Under the pieces are notes generated by a model. That model saw nothing but the letters and a program-made list of their open reading frames with translations, was not told the DNA's origin and searched no databases. Below, piece after piece: positions 28,310 to 35,957 of a stretch of DNA of 36,515 nucleotides; position 1 is the stretch's first letter, and the number at the start of each line of letters is the position of its first letter. The stretch comes from a virus, in IMG/VR virus record IMGVR_UViG_3300027573_000078, positions 1 to 36,515 of that record; one strand, written 5' to 3'. The position numbers and the translations under genes are program-made.

Positions 28310-28636
28310 TTAGGTCCGTAGGTTGCAGCCGAGCACGCGGCCCTCGGCGCGGTTGAGCCCGCCGATCGAGCGGATCTCGTAGACGGCGCCGCTCTCGCTC
28401 ACCAGGCGCCAGGTCGGCTTGATGTCGTCGCGCCAGCGGATCGCGATGCGGTGATCGGTGATCATGCCGTCGATGCCGGCGATCACGCCCTCGGTGCCGC
28501 GCAGATCCTCGACCGTCGCCCAGACGGTCGCGATGTCGCGCCAGGCCGGCACGCGCTGGCCGTAGGCGTCGGCGGTGGCGTTGGGCTCTTGCAGGACGAG
28601 CCGCTGGTCCATGGCGCCAGCGAACAGCCGCGGCAT
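28310..28636 (-). CDS. head closure / head-tail adaptor protein
   Basis: A 108-aa protein: MDQRLVLQEPNATADAYGQR, AWRDIATVWATVEDLRGTEG, then HRIAIRWRDDIKPTWRLV and a final YEIRSIGGL. It follows the SPP1 gp16-like head-tail adaptor pattern (DxxGxxxxxWxxxxxxWAxVxxL). The start at 28636 is chosen because upstream codons are Arg/Ser-rich noise, and it lies 4 nt after the connector gene. Confidence 0.82.
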   Translation of the reverse strand: MPRLFAGAMDQRLVLQEPNATADAYGQRVPAWRDIATVWATVEDLRGTEGVIAGIDGMITDHRIAIRWRDDIKPTWRLVSESGAVYEIRSIGGLNRAEGRVLGCNLRT

Positions 28637-28640
28637 GGCG

Positions 28641-29228
28641 CTAGACGATCCACGGATTGCGGTAGCGCGACAGCGTGCCCTCGGGGCCGCTGCCGACCAT
28701 GGCGACGGCGCCCTGGCCGACCGCGGCATCGCCGCGCGCCTGGTAGTTGAACGCGACGCGCTCCAGGATGCCTTGCCGGATGCCCTCGGGCACGTCGGCG
28801 GCGGCCGGGCCGTAGCCGGCCTCGTAGTAGACCTGGAACGCGCCGAGGCCGGCGCGCACCGCCGGCCAGGCCGCGCCATGAGCGGGCGCCACCATCGGCG
28901 CCGCCGCGAGGCTGGTGCTCGCGACGTAGCCGCCGGGTGCGAGCGTCTGCAACGCGCCGGTGCCGTCGACATACTTGATCGACGTCACCGCGATCAGCGG
29001 CGGGCGCGCGACGTAGAACGCGCCGGCCGGGGCGTTCTGCCGGATCATCGCGCGATCCTGCTTGACGAAGGCGCGCGCGGTGAACGCCTCGGCCCACTCG
29101 CGCGCCTCGACGATCAGCCGCGTGACAAGATCGTCGTCGGCGTCGGTGTCGATCCGGCAGTGCTTCTTGGCCTCGGCGAGCGTGACCGGCTCGACGCTCG
29201 GCGGCGCGACTTGGGCGATCTCCCACAT
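28641..29228 (-). CDS. head-tail connector (gp6/gp15-like)
   Basis: A 195-aa protein beginning PSVEPVTLAEAKKHCRID and DDDLVTRLIVEAREWAEAFT, the typical start of phage head-tail connector (gp6-like) proteins, where VTLxEAKxHLR is the hallmark. It ends with EGIRQGILERVAFNYQARGD and a C-terminal RNPWIV. It forms the ring below the portal. The gene lies between a small gene pair and the adaptor gene in the neck module. Confidence 0.85.
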   Translation of the reverse strand: MWEIAQVAPPSVEPVTLAEAKKHCRIDTDADDDLVTRLIVEAREWAEAFTARAFVKQDRAMIRQNAPAGAFYVARPPLIAVTSIKYVDGTGALQTLAPGGYVASTSLAAAPMVAPAHGAAWPAVRAGLGAFQVYYEAGYGPAAADVPEGIRQGILERVAFNYQARGDAAVGQGAVAMVGSGPEGTLSRYRNPWIV

Positions 29229-29232
29229 GGCG

Positions 29233-29460
29233 CTACTCGCGGCGGCGGCGCGGCCGCGCGCTCTCGTCGGGCGGGGCGAGCATGCCCGTCTCGCGCGCCT
29301 CGGCCGTCGCCGCCTCGGGCACGTACTCGTCGGGATCGACCAGGACGGCCGCGTGCGCCGCGATCGCAGCGCGCGCCGCCGCCGGGGACAGGTCGAGCGT
29401 GGCCCCGGCGGCGATCACGCCGTCGGGGCCTGCCTGCGTCTTGACGTAGCGCACGCGCAT
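29233..29460 (-). CDS. small protein, paralogue of its neighbour (75 aa)
   Basis: A 75-aa protein starting RVRYVKTQAGPDGVIAAGAT, nearly parallel to the start of the upstream gene (WVRFLKTFAGPGGAGSAGAS), so the two appear to be tandem paralogues. The rest is a helix and an acidic region ending in Arg-rich residues. The ATG shares a base with the previous stop. Small proteins with this VRYxKxxxG start are frequent between capsid and connector genes in alphaproteobacterial phages; function unknown. Confidence 0.6.
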   Translation of the reverse strand: MRVRYVKTQAGPDGVIAAGATLDLSPAAARAAIAAHAAVLVDPDEYVPEAATAEARETGMLAPPDESARPRRRRE

Positions 29461-29756
29461 CAGCGCGCCCGGCGTGTTGCGTCGGCGGCCGGCGGCGGCG
29501 GCGGCGAGACGGGCGGGTCGAGCGCATCGTGAACCTCCGCCTGCACCGCCGTCGGCCGGAAGCCGCTGCGCATGACCGTGCCGGCGGGCGGCCCGTCGAT
29601 CTGCTCCGCATCGGACAGGTGCTGCTGGTCCGGTGCCTCCTCGGCGAGGCCATCGGCGATCAGCCGCGCCCCGATGTCGTCGCGCACCTTGCGGCTGGCG
29701 CCTGCGCTGCCGGCGCCACCCGGCCCGGCGAAGGTCTTGAGAAAACGAACCCACAT
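29460..29756 (-). CDS. small protein downstream of the capsid gene (98 aa)
   Basis: A 98-aa protein with a WVRFLKTFAGPGG start, a helical middle (KVRDDIGARLIADGLAEEAP) and a Pro-rich end. GGAG lies 7-8 nt before the ATG at 29756. It shares its N-terminal motif with the following gene, suggesting duplication. The KVRDDIGARLIADGLA segment resembles capsid-associated small proteins in which a xxGxxxxVxxxxAxxLIxxGxA motif recurs. A head decoration or neck role is possible but unproven. Confidence 0.58.
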   Translation of the reverse strand: MWVRFLKTFAGPGGAGSAGASRKVRDDIGARLIADGLAEEAPDQQHLSDAEQIDGPPAGTVMRSGFRPTAVQAEVHDALDPPVSPPPPPAADATRRAR

Positions 29757-29779
29757 GGACTGATCTCCTTTCACTTTCC

Positions 29780-29809
29780 GGCGCCTGGGCGCTCTGGCCG
29801 CCCAGCGCC
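29780..29809 (-). other. hairpin after the capsid gene
   Basis: An imperfect inverted repeat (GGCGC and TGGGCG pairing with CGCCCA and GCGCC, one bulged base, 7-nt loop) lies in the gap after the capsid stop (29818). No T-run follows on the minus strand. It could slow polymerase or protect the capsid mRNA 3' end, giving more capsid than downstream product; this is inference. Confidence 0.4.
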
Positions 29810-29817
29810 TGACCGGC

Positions 29818-31068
29818 TTAGGCCGCGCCGAGCTTGACGCGCGCGAAGGCCTCGCCGAGCACCGGCGCGCCGTCCGAGAACAGCCGGCCGATGAAGCCGA
29901 CCTGGTTGGTCGCGGCATAGAGCTCGTTCAGCCGCTCGAGCAGGAACTCCATGCTGTCGGCGATCCAATAGAACGAGTAATCGCCGATCATGCCGACGTA
30001 GAGATCGGCGCCGATCGTGTTCGGCACGTACTCGGACATCAGCACCGGGCGCCCGAGGATGGTGTCGGGCTGGCCGGCGATCACCGACGGCTGCCAGACG
30101 TAGCGCAGCTCCTGGTCCTTGAGCTTGGCGATCGTCGCGACGATATCGCGGTGGAACAGCCACGAGGACCGCGCCTGATAGCCCGACTTGAGCGAGTACT
30201 TCGCCGAGATCAGCCCGTCGAAGGTGACGCCGGCCGCGGTGTTGCCGGTCGCCACGTCGCGCGTGGTGGGAACGCCGTTGGCGCTGGCGATGAACAGCCC
30301 GAGCGGCTGGCCCACGCCGGTGCCGGTCATGTAGGCCTTCTCCAGCGTGATCGCGAACTTGTAGGCGAGCCGCTCGCGGATCAGGGCCTCGATCGGCAGC
30401 GCCGAGAACCGCAGCAGGTCCTTGCTGACCTTCAGCTGCTTCGCCAGCGGGTTGGGCTGCATGACGCGCTTGCCGAACGCCATCGCGGTGTCGAGCGCGC
30501 CGGTGAGCAGCTCGGTCGTCCAGTCGGCATCGGCCGGGTCGGCGTCGAGCGAGGGGATGCCGAGCGTCTTGGAGCCGTCGCTCTGCAAGTGCGTCGCGAG
30601 CCCGCGGATCACGACGTCGTTGTCGAGCTTGCGGATCAGGTCGGCGATGAACTGCTCGGGCGCGCGGGTGTTCTCGCCGGTGCCAGGTGCGGTGAATTGC
30701 AGGTTGCGCACCTCGTCGGCCGTCAGGCCGTGCGCGCCGGTGCGCATCCAGCTTTCCCAGCCGGCGCGATACTCGGGCGTGTTGTAGGGCTTGACCGGCG
30801 CCGCGCGCTCGCCCGCCGCCGCCGCCTGGCGCGCGCGCTCGGCGCCAGCGCCCGCCGCCGCCGCCATCTGGCGCTCGGCCTCGACGGTCTGCTCCTCGGT
30901 CTCGATCTCGGCGCGCACCTTGTCCTGGGCGGCGAAGATCTCGCGGTGCTTGACGAGCTCCTCCGCCGACATGTCGCGCTTCTCGTTCTGCGCCGTCTCG
31001 ATGATCGTGCGCAGATCGCTCACCAGCCGCCCGCGCTTTTCGCGGAGCGCCTTCACCTTGTCGGACAT
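29818..31068 (-). CDS. HK97-fold major capsid protein
   Basis: A 416-aa major capsid protein of the HK97 family. The first ~100 residues are charged coiled coil (RTIIETAQNEKRDMSAEELV), the delta domain removed by the prohead protease. The capsid core shows MQPNPLAKQLKVSKDLLRFS, MTGTGVGQPLGLF, SSWLFHRDIVATIAKLKD, TILGRPVLMSEYVPN and IGDYSFYWIADSMEF, all typical. It lies downstream of portal and protease genes as usual. Confidence 0.95.
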   Translation of the reverse strand: MSDKVKALREKRGRLVSDLRTIIETAQNEKRDMSAEELVKHREIFAAQDKVRAEIETEEQTVEAERQMAAAAGAGAERARQAAAAGERAAPVKPYNTPEYRAGWESWMRTGAHGLTADEVRNLQFTAPGTGENTRAPEQFIADLIRKLDNDVVIRGLATHLQSDGSKTLGIPSLDADPADADWTTELLTGALDTAMAFGKRVMQPNPLAKQLKVSKDLLRFSALPIEALIRERLAYKFAITLEKAYMTGTGVGQPLGLFIASANGVPTTRDVATGNTAAGVTFDGLISAKYSLKSGYQARSSWLFHRDIVATIAKLKDQELRYVWQPSVIAGQPDTILGRPVLMSEYVPNTIGADLYVGMIGDYSFYWIADSMEFLLERLNELYAATNQVGFIGRLFSDGAPVLGEAFARVKLGAA

Positions 31069-31087
31069 TACGCTCTCCCAAAGAACA

Positions 31088-31132
31088 GGGCCGCTATCCG
31101 GCGGCCCCTCGCGGTCCCACGCGGGCGCGTGG
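31088..31132. repeat. two inverted repeats upstream of the capsid gene
   Basis: GGGCCGC/GCGGCCC (31088-31094 and 31101-31107, 6-nt loop) and CCACGCG/CGCGTGG (31117-31123 and 31126-31132, 2-nt centre) lie in the 94-nt gap before the capsid start. They may be an mRNA structure in the 5' leader or a protein-binding site. No consensus promoter is seen. Confidence 0.4.
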
Positions 31133-31162
31133 AAAGATCAGGAAAAATCAGCCGGCAATCAG

Positions 31163-31360
31163 TCAGTCCGCAGTCCTGACGGTATCCAGCAGGCGCGCCT
31201 TGGACGCGCGCACGCAGCGCGGCGAGCGCTTGTCGTGGTCCGCCGCCAGCGCCTGCTTGGCGTCCCGCGCCCAGGCAGTCACGTCCTCGTAGTTCTGCCG
31301 GTCGCGGATCTCCACGCCGACCTCGGTCGACATGCAGTCGCAGCGGTAAAAGATACGCAT
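31163..31360 (-). CDS. small cysteine-containing protein (65 aa)
   Basis: A 65-aa protein starting RIFYRCDCMSTEVGVEIRDR, with a CxC pair, a middle acidic helix, and a further cysteine in HDKRSPRCVRAS. It resembles small conserved proteins of alphaproteobacterial phages in which CxC and RSPRC recur, which suggests a metal site. It lies between the three tiny membrane genes and the capsid gene. Function unknown. Confidence 0.55.
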   Translation of the reverse strand: MRIFYRCDCMSTEVGVEIRDRQNYEDVTAWARDAKQALAADHDKRSPRCVRASKARLLDTVRTAD

Positions 31361-31367
31361 GGCGCAC

Positions 31368-31451
31368 CTACATCATCACCGCGACGAGGAAGGCGAGCAC
31401 GCACACGACCACCACAACGATGCAGCCTGCGATCCACAGCAGATCGCTCAC
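31368..31451 (-). CDS. tiny membrane peptide (27 aa)
   Basis: GTG at 31451 overlaps the stop of the preceding gene (GTGA). The product is a short start followed by one hydrophobic helix (CIVVVVVCVLAFLVAVMM). Its coupling to an upstream membrane protein supports it being real, despite its length of 27 residues. No function is assigned. Confidence 0.45.
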   Translation of the reverse strand: MSDLLWIAGCIVVVVVCVLAFLVAVMM

Positions 31452-31609
31452 CAGCGATAGAGTCGAAAGCCGGATAGCGGCGGCAGCAAGTACAGCACCA
31501 GGATCACGACCAGCAGAACCCACAGGATGTTCGGCGCGGCATACGGGACGCCACGGCCGAAGGCGCCGAGCAGCAGCAGCACCACGACGATGATCAGCAG
31601 CAGTTCCAT
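31448..31609 (-). CDS. small two-helix membrane protein, DUF3309-like (53 aa)
   Basis: A 53-aa protein with two hydrophobic helices (LLLIIVVVLLLLGAF and NILWVLLVVILVLYLLPPL) separated by a GRGVPYAAP turn. The shape LLIIxxxLLLLGxxP...ILxVLLxxILxLL recalls DUF3309-type small membrane proteins. It is the middle of three tandem small membrane genes between the prohead protease and the capsid. No function is known; a holin-like role is possible. Confidence 0.55.
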   Translation of the reverse strand: MELLLIIVVVLLLLGAFGRGVPYAAPNILWVLLVVILVLYLLPPLSGFRLYRW

Positions 31610-31618
31610 GGGCGGGCC

Positions 31619-31789
31619 TCAGCCTGTTATCGGCCACCCAAACACCCGCCACCCAAGCAGGAACAGCAGGATAAACATCAACAGGTTGCCGCCCCAGACC
31701 CAGGGTAGGTTGAGCGAGGCCCTGTTGGTATAGGCGCCGAACAGCAGCCACAGCAGCATCAGCAGCCAGAAGATGAAACCGATGGTCAT
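31619..31789 (-). CDS. small two-helix membrane protein (56 aa)
   Basis: A 56-aa, Trp- and Leu-rich protein with two transmembrane helices (FIFWLLMLLWLLFGAY and NLLMFILLFLLGWRVFGW) joined by a short polar turn. It lies 12 nt after the protease stop and leads the trio of tiny membrane genes. Small two-helix membrane proteins of this type can act as holins, but they also occur as unexplained genes in head modules. I do not recognise a family. Confidence 0.55.
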   Translation of the reverse strand: MTIGFIFWLLMLLWLLFGAYTNRASLNLPWVWGGNLLMFILLFLLGWRVFGWPITG

Positions 31790-31801
31790 GGCGAACCTCG
31801 C

Positions 31802-32473
31802 TCAGGTGAGGGCGCGCGCCTCGATCGCCAGCGCCTCGGCCAGATGCGGCAGCACATGGCGAGCCTGCGCCTGCCAGTCGCGCCAGCAGCGCATGGCGAC
31901 GTCGGTCTGCGCGTAGGCCGGGAACACCACCGGCGAGACGTCGAACAGGCGCACGCGCTTCAAGGTGCGGATGGTGCGGCCGTCGTCGTCCTTGGCCCAA
32001 TCCTGGCCGCCGGGCCGCACCGTGAAGCCGAACGACATCTGCGAGACGTCGCCGCGCTCGATCGGCGCCACCACCAGGTCGGCGATCGTCTGATTGGCCG
32101 GCGGCGTGATCGCGACCGCGAGGCCGCGCGCGTCCTCGACGAGCTTGAGCGTGCCCGAGCGGTTGCGGCCGATGATGAGGTTCGGATCGTGGTTGAACAG
32201 CGCGCGCACGTCGTCTTTCTCGATCGCCTCCATGAAGGCGCCGGGCGAGATGCGCTCGAAGAAGCCGCCGAGGTTCTCGGACAGCTGGTCGAACACCGCG
32301 GCGTGGCCGACGATCTGCGGCGGCTCGTCCTTCTTGCGCTCGATGCGGAGCGCGTCGAACGTCGCGACGCGGCGCTCGAAATCAGGCAGCGCGCCCGCGA
32401 TCGGGTCGAGGCCGCGCACCGCGAGCTTGCCGTCGCGCTCCTCGATCAGCACATCGGTTCTAGTCGGCGGCAT
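31802..32473 (-). CDS. HK97-type prohead protease
   Basis: A 223-aa serine protease of the HK97 prohead family (U35). Motifs: PPQIVGHAAVFDQLSE, GGFFERISPGAF, the catalytic His95 in ALFNHDPNLIIG and the catalytic Ser147 in GDVSQMSFGF, followed by LFDVSPVVFPAY. It cuts the N-terminal delta domain from the capsid protein during maturation. It overlaps the portal gene by 14 nt. Confidence 0.93.
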   Translation of the reverse strand: MPPTRTDVLIEERDGKLAVRGLDPIAGALPDFERRVATFDALRIERKKDEPPQIVGHAAVFDQLSENLGGFFERISPGAFMEAIEKDDVRALFNHDPNLIIGRNRSGTLKLVEDARGLAVAITPPANQTIADLVVAPIERGDVSQMSFGFTVRPGGQDWAKDDDGRTIRTLKRVRLFDVSPVVFPAYAQTDVAMRCWRDWQAQARHVLPHLAEALAIEARALT

Positions 32474-33779
32474 GGCGATCCTCCTGGATCAGCGCGGGAC
32501 TGTGGATCACGCGCAGCGCATTGGCGGCGACGGCCGGGTCGGGCGACAGCACGTCCATCGCCTGGGTCGCCGGCACCATGTTGAGCGGCTGGAGCCGGTC
32601 GTCGCCGCCGGCCAGCGCCGGCATGTTGAGCATGCGGCGGATCTCGTTCGGCGTCGCCAGCGCCCACTGGATCATCAGCGCGAAGCCTTCCATGCGCGTC
32701 TTGAAGTCGCCGCGCAGCAGGCCGTCGGCGTTGAACTCGAAATAGTATCGGCTGCGGCCCTCGTCGCTGAGGAGCGCGCGATTGAGCGCCTGCTCCCAGA
32801 CCACCAGCCAGGGGCGCAGCGAGTAGATCAGGAAGCCCAGCGATTGCTGCTCAATGCCCGTGCCCCAGGATGTGTTTTTCTCGGTCTCGCCGATCATGTG
32901 CAGCGGAATGCCGTAGACCCGCGCGATGTCGGCGACCGCGGCGCGGTAGATCGCGACGATCTCGGCCTGCTCGTTGGTCATGCCGACCGCGTGCAGCTTC
33001 ATGCCGGCCTCGGCGATCGCGAGCTTGTGCGCGTTGACCAGGCCCTGGTGCTGCTCGCTCCACTTCTTGCGCACGACCTCCTTAGTGCCGTCCTCGAGAA
33101 TGCCGGGCACCTCCAGCACCATCTGCGGCGTCGCGTTGTTGCCGAAGAAGCGGCCGATATACTCGATCGCCGCCATGGCGACCGCGATCGAGTCGCGGTG
33201 CTGGTCGAGCAGGCTCTTGCCGGTCAGCCGGTCGCGCGACCATGGCGCGCGCTTCAGATGCAGCACCTCGGTCGGCATCAGCGTCGTCGTCTCGCCGCCG
33301 TCGGGCGTCCAGCGGTAGGCCAGCCGGCCGTCCTCCCCGTAGCGATAGGGATAGATCGCGCCGGGCGCGATCGGCTCCAGCGCCACCGCCTCGCCGTCGC
33401 CGCGCGTGCGGATGCGCGCATAGGCGTTGTTCCACTGGCACAGGTCGGTGTGCATCATCGAGCGGAACTCGGCCGAGGTCTGGTACTCGTTCGGCGCGTC
33501 GTGCAGCAGCGTATGCAGCGGGTGCGCCGTCGCGCGCTCGCGCTCGCCCTCGGCGACGCGCTCGAACAGGTCGAGCGGCAAGGTCGCGACGGTGTTCGAG
33601 AGCAGGCCGATGCACGCCTGCACCGCCGGGCATTCCATCGCGCTCTCGGGTGTCACGCGCAGGCCGGTCGGCGTGTTGCCGCCGAAATTCCAGAACTCGG
33701 CGAGCGCCGCGTCGCCGGGGTGATACTGGCGCTGCTGGAAGCCCAGCGCGCGCAGCACCCAGCGCTGCAACCTGTTCAT
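32460..33779 (-). CDS. HK97-type portal protein
   Basis: A 439-aa portal protein: TPESAMECPAVQACIGLLSN, ATLPLDLFER and HPLHTLLHDAPNEYQTSAEF near the start, then VLHLKRAPWSRDRLTGKSLL, the RVYGIPLHMIGETEKNTSWG segment and a C-terminal LATPNEIRRMLNMPAL, all standard for HK97 portals. Twelve copies form the DNA entry ring. The ATG at 33779 (GAGGGCGAG upstream) is preferred to a TTG at 33815. The gene lies between TerL and the protease. Confidence 0.93.
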   Translation of the reverse strand: MNRLQRWVLRALGFQQRQYHPGDAALAEFWNFGGNTPTGLRVTPESAMECPAVQACIGLLSNTVATLPLDLFERVAEGERERATAHPLHTLLHDAPNEYQTSAEFRSMMHTDLCQWNNAYARIRTRGDGEAVALEPIAPGAIYPYRYGEDGRLAYRWTPDGGETTTLMPTEVLHLKRAPWSRDRLTGKSLLDQHRDSIAVAMAAIEYIGRFFGNNATPQMVLEVPGILEDGTKEVVRKKWSEQHQGLVNAHKLAIAEAGMKLHAVGMTNEQAEIVAIYRAAVADIARVYGIPLHMIGETEKNTSWGTGIEQQSLGFLIYSLRPWLVVWEQALNRALLSDEGRSRYYFEFNADGLLRGDFKTRMEGFALMIQWALATPNEIRRMLNMPALAGGDDRLQPLNMVPATQAMDVLSPDPAVAANALRVIHSPALIQEDRHAAD

Positions 33780-33819
33780 TTTCTCGCCCTCATTTGAGGC
33801 GGCAAAACGGGACAAGCCC

Positions 33820-35565
33820 CTACAGGAGCCCGCCGCGGCGCTTCAGCAGCGCGTTCAAGTCGAGCGGCACCTCGGACGACTGGGCGCGGCGCACCGCCAT
33901 CGCCAGCGCCACCACGCCGTCGATGCGCCCATAGGACTTGCCCGGCCGCTTGTCGAACTTGCGGTTGCCGGCGGCGTCCTGGGTCAGCACCGCGTTGGCC
34001 GAGCACATCGAAAGCACCGGGTTCGGGTGCGCGCGCAGCCGGCCGTTCAGCACCGCGGTCTCCAGCGCGTCGACGGTCGCCCCCATGGTGATGAAACCCT
34101 GGTGGTGCGGCACCAACCGGATGCCCGTGCCCCGCACCTCGGCCGTCTTGGCGACGTAGGCGGCGACGCCGGCATCGGCGAGCGCGCGCTCGAGATCGTC
34201 GATGCGATACGGGTCGTAGGCGATCTCCGCGATATCGAACTCCGCCGCGAGCTCGCCCAGGCGCCGCGCCACGAAGCCGTAGTCGATCGAGCGGCCGGGC
34301 GGCGCCTCGAGGTGGTGCTGGTCGCGCCACAGCTGATAGGGCGCCTGGTCGCGCTCGGCGCGCTCGCGCAAGGTATCGCCCGGCGTCCAGAACCACGACA
34401 GGCACTCGACCGGATCTCCCTCGGCACCGGGAAAGGCGAGCACCAGCGCGGTCAAGTCGTTCTTGCCCGAGAGGTCGAGCCCGCCATAGCAGCGCCGCGC
34501 CTTGAGCGCCGCGCGATCGACCGGCACCTCGCACGCCCGCCAGCGCTCGCCCTCGATCCATGGGTTCTCGGCGTCCACCCACACACAGAAGTTCAAGCGC
34601 AGCACCAGCGATTGCTTCGCCGGCATGCCGATCGCCTCGCGCACCTGCTCGCGCAGGTACTTCGGCGAAATCGATACCCCGAGGTTGGGGTTGGCCTTGG
34701 GCCACACCAGCTCGTCGCGCCAGTCGTCGCCCTCGTCGAGGCCGCAGACAAACGCGAACCACCCGTCGTCATCGACCAGGCCGCCGACCACCCGCTCGCT
34801 GTACTGGTGGTGCTGCCAGCAGATCGAGTTGCGGTCGACGCCGGCGTTGGTGATCTCGACGATCAGCGCCTGCCGCCGCCCCTTCGTGCCGGCACGCATC
34901 TTCTCGACCACGATCGGCGACGGGTGCTCGTGCAGCTCGTCGATCAGCGCGCAGTGCACCCGCTTGCCGTCGAGGCCGCGCTTCTCCGACGAGATCGGCC
35001 GGAAGAACGAACGCTTCGACGTGTACGCGAGATTGTTGAGCGTGCGCGTGATGCGCCGCGACAGCGCGGGCGACTTCTCGACCATGCCGTCCGCATCGAG
35101 GAAGCAGATCTTGGCCTGCTCCTTGACCGTCGCGGCGCTGTAGATCTCCGCGGCGGCCTCGCCGTCGCTGGTCAGCATGTAAAGCCCGATGCCGGCGGCC
35201 ATCGGCGTTTTGCCCCCGCCCTTGGCCACCTCCAGGTAGGCGTTGCGGAAGCGCCGCGTGCCGTCCCCGGCCTTCCAGCCGAACAGCGCGCCGACGCAAA
35301 ACTGCTGCCAGGGCTGCAGCGCGAACGGCTGCCCTTCGAACTCGCCCTCCGCCAGGCGCAGCACGTCCGGGAAGAACCGGATCGCGCGCAGCGCCGCCTC
35401 GAGATCCCACACCAGCCCGCGCTTGCCGCCCTCCTCCAGGTCGCGCAGGTGCCGCGCAGCTGCCGCGCGCACCAGCGCGCCCGCGATGATCTGGCCCGCC
35501 GCCACGCCCTCGGCATAGCGCGCCACCGGATCGCCAGCAGTTGGCGCCGCCCGCCGTGGCTTCAT
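33820..35565 (-). CDS. terL: terminase large subunit
   Basis: A 581-aa terminase. ATPase: Walker A-like EVAKGGGKTPMAAG (around residues 112-125) and Walker B ALIDE (206-210). The C-terminal nuclease has CYGGLDLSGKNDLTALVL, a second acidic cluster IAEIAYDPYRIDDL and a final KSYGRIDGVVALAMA. It belongs to the HK97/phi-C31-like group that works with P27-type TerS. It pumps DNA into the prohead and cuts the genome ends. ATG at 35565 is chosen; upstream residues are noise, and it overlaps the preceding gene by 4 nt. Confidence 0.95.
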   Translation of the reverse strand: MKPRRAAPTAGDPVARYAEGVAAGQIIAGALVRAAAARHLRDLEEGGKRGLVWDLEAALRAIRFFPDVLRLAEGEFEGQPFALQPWQQFCVGALFGWKAGDGTRRFRNAYLEVAKGGGKTPMAAGIGLYMLTSDGEAAAEIYSAATVKEQAKICFLDADGMVEKSPALSRRITRTLNNLAYTSKRSFFRPISSEKRGLDGKRVHCALIDELHEHPSPIVVEKMRAGTKGRRQALIVEITNAGVDRNSICWQHHQYSERVVGGLVDDDGWFAFVCGLDEGDDWRDELVWPKANPNLGVSISPKYLREQVREAIGMPAKQSLVLRLNFCVWVDAENPWIEGERWRACEVPVDRAALKARRCYGGLDLSGKNDLTALVLAFPGAEGDPVECLSWFWTPGDTLRERAERDQAPYQLWRDQHHLEAPPGRSIDYGFVARRLGELAAEFDIAEIAYDPYRIDDLERALADAGVAAYVAKTAEVRGTGIRLVPHHQGFITMGATVDALETAVLNGRLRAHPNPVLSMCSANAVLTQDAAGNRKFDKRPGKSYGRIDGVVALAMAVRRAQSSEVPLDLNALLKRRGGLL

Positions 35566-35783
35566 CGCAGCCGATGATCCCTGAGCGCACCCTGCCAGAA
35601 GCGCGGCGCCACGGCCGCCGGCACGACCTGGTCGTAGGGCACCAGCATCGCCATCAGCGGCAGCGGCGAGCCGGCGAGCGGGCGGCCGACGACGGCGCCG
35701 AGAACCGGGAGCAGGCCGACGAGGCGGAACGTCTCGCCGTTGCGGCGATCGATGAACTGCCGGCCGAGGACGAGGCCCCTCAC
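35562..35783 (-). CDS. small hydrophobic protein between TerS and TerL (73 aa)
   Basis: GTG at 35783 overlaps the upstream stop (GTGA), and the stop overlaps the terL start. The product has a moderately hydrophobic stretch (LVGLLPVLGAVVGRPLAGSP, then LPLMAMLVP) and a polar end. It could be a membrane protein with one or two short helices. No family recognised. Insertion of such small genes between the terminase subunits is uncommon, so it is worth noting. Confidence 0.5.
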   Translation of the reverse strand: MRGLVLGRQFIDRRNGETFRLVGLLPVLGAVVGRPLAGSPLPLMAMLVPYDQVVPAAVAPRFWQGALRDHRLR

Positions 35784-35953
35784 AGCACGCCCGCCAGGCG
35801 CAGCAGCAGCTGCACCAGCGCCGAGCCGGCGAGGCCGAGCACCGCGCCGACCAGGAATTGCCGGCCCCACAGCGCCGCGCCGGAAGGCGGGTCGAGCGGC
35901 GTGACTTCATGGACGACGGGCGGGCGACGGCGCGGGGCGGGAAGCTCGGCCAT
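35780..35953 (-). CDS. small single-pass membrane protein after TerS (57 aa)
   Basis: A 57-aa protein with a proline-rich N-terminus and a hydrophobic C-terminal helix (FLVGAVLGLAGSALVQLLLR). The start at 35953 is 4 nt after the terS stop; an in-frame ATG at 35968 is possible. It is coupled to the next small gene. Function unknown. Confidence 0.5.
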   Translation of the reverse strand: MAELPAPRRRPPVVHEVTPLDPPSGAALWGRQFLVGAVLGLAGSALVQLLLRLAGVL

Positions 35954-35957
35954 GGGC

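Noticed and set aside
34027-35577. Plus-strand frame of about 516 codons
   Set aside because: It is antisense to terL, whose ATPase and nuclease motifs make the minus strand clearly the coding one.
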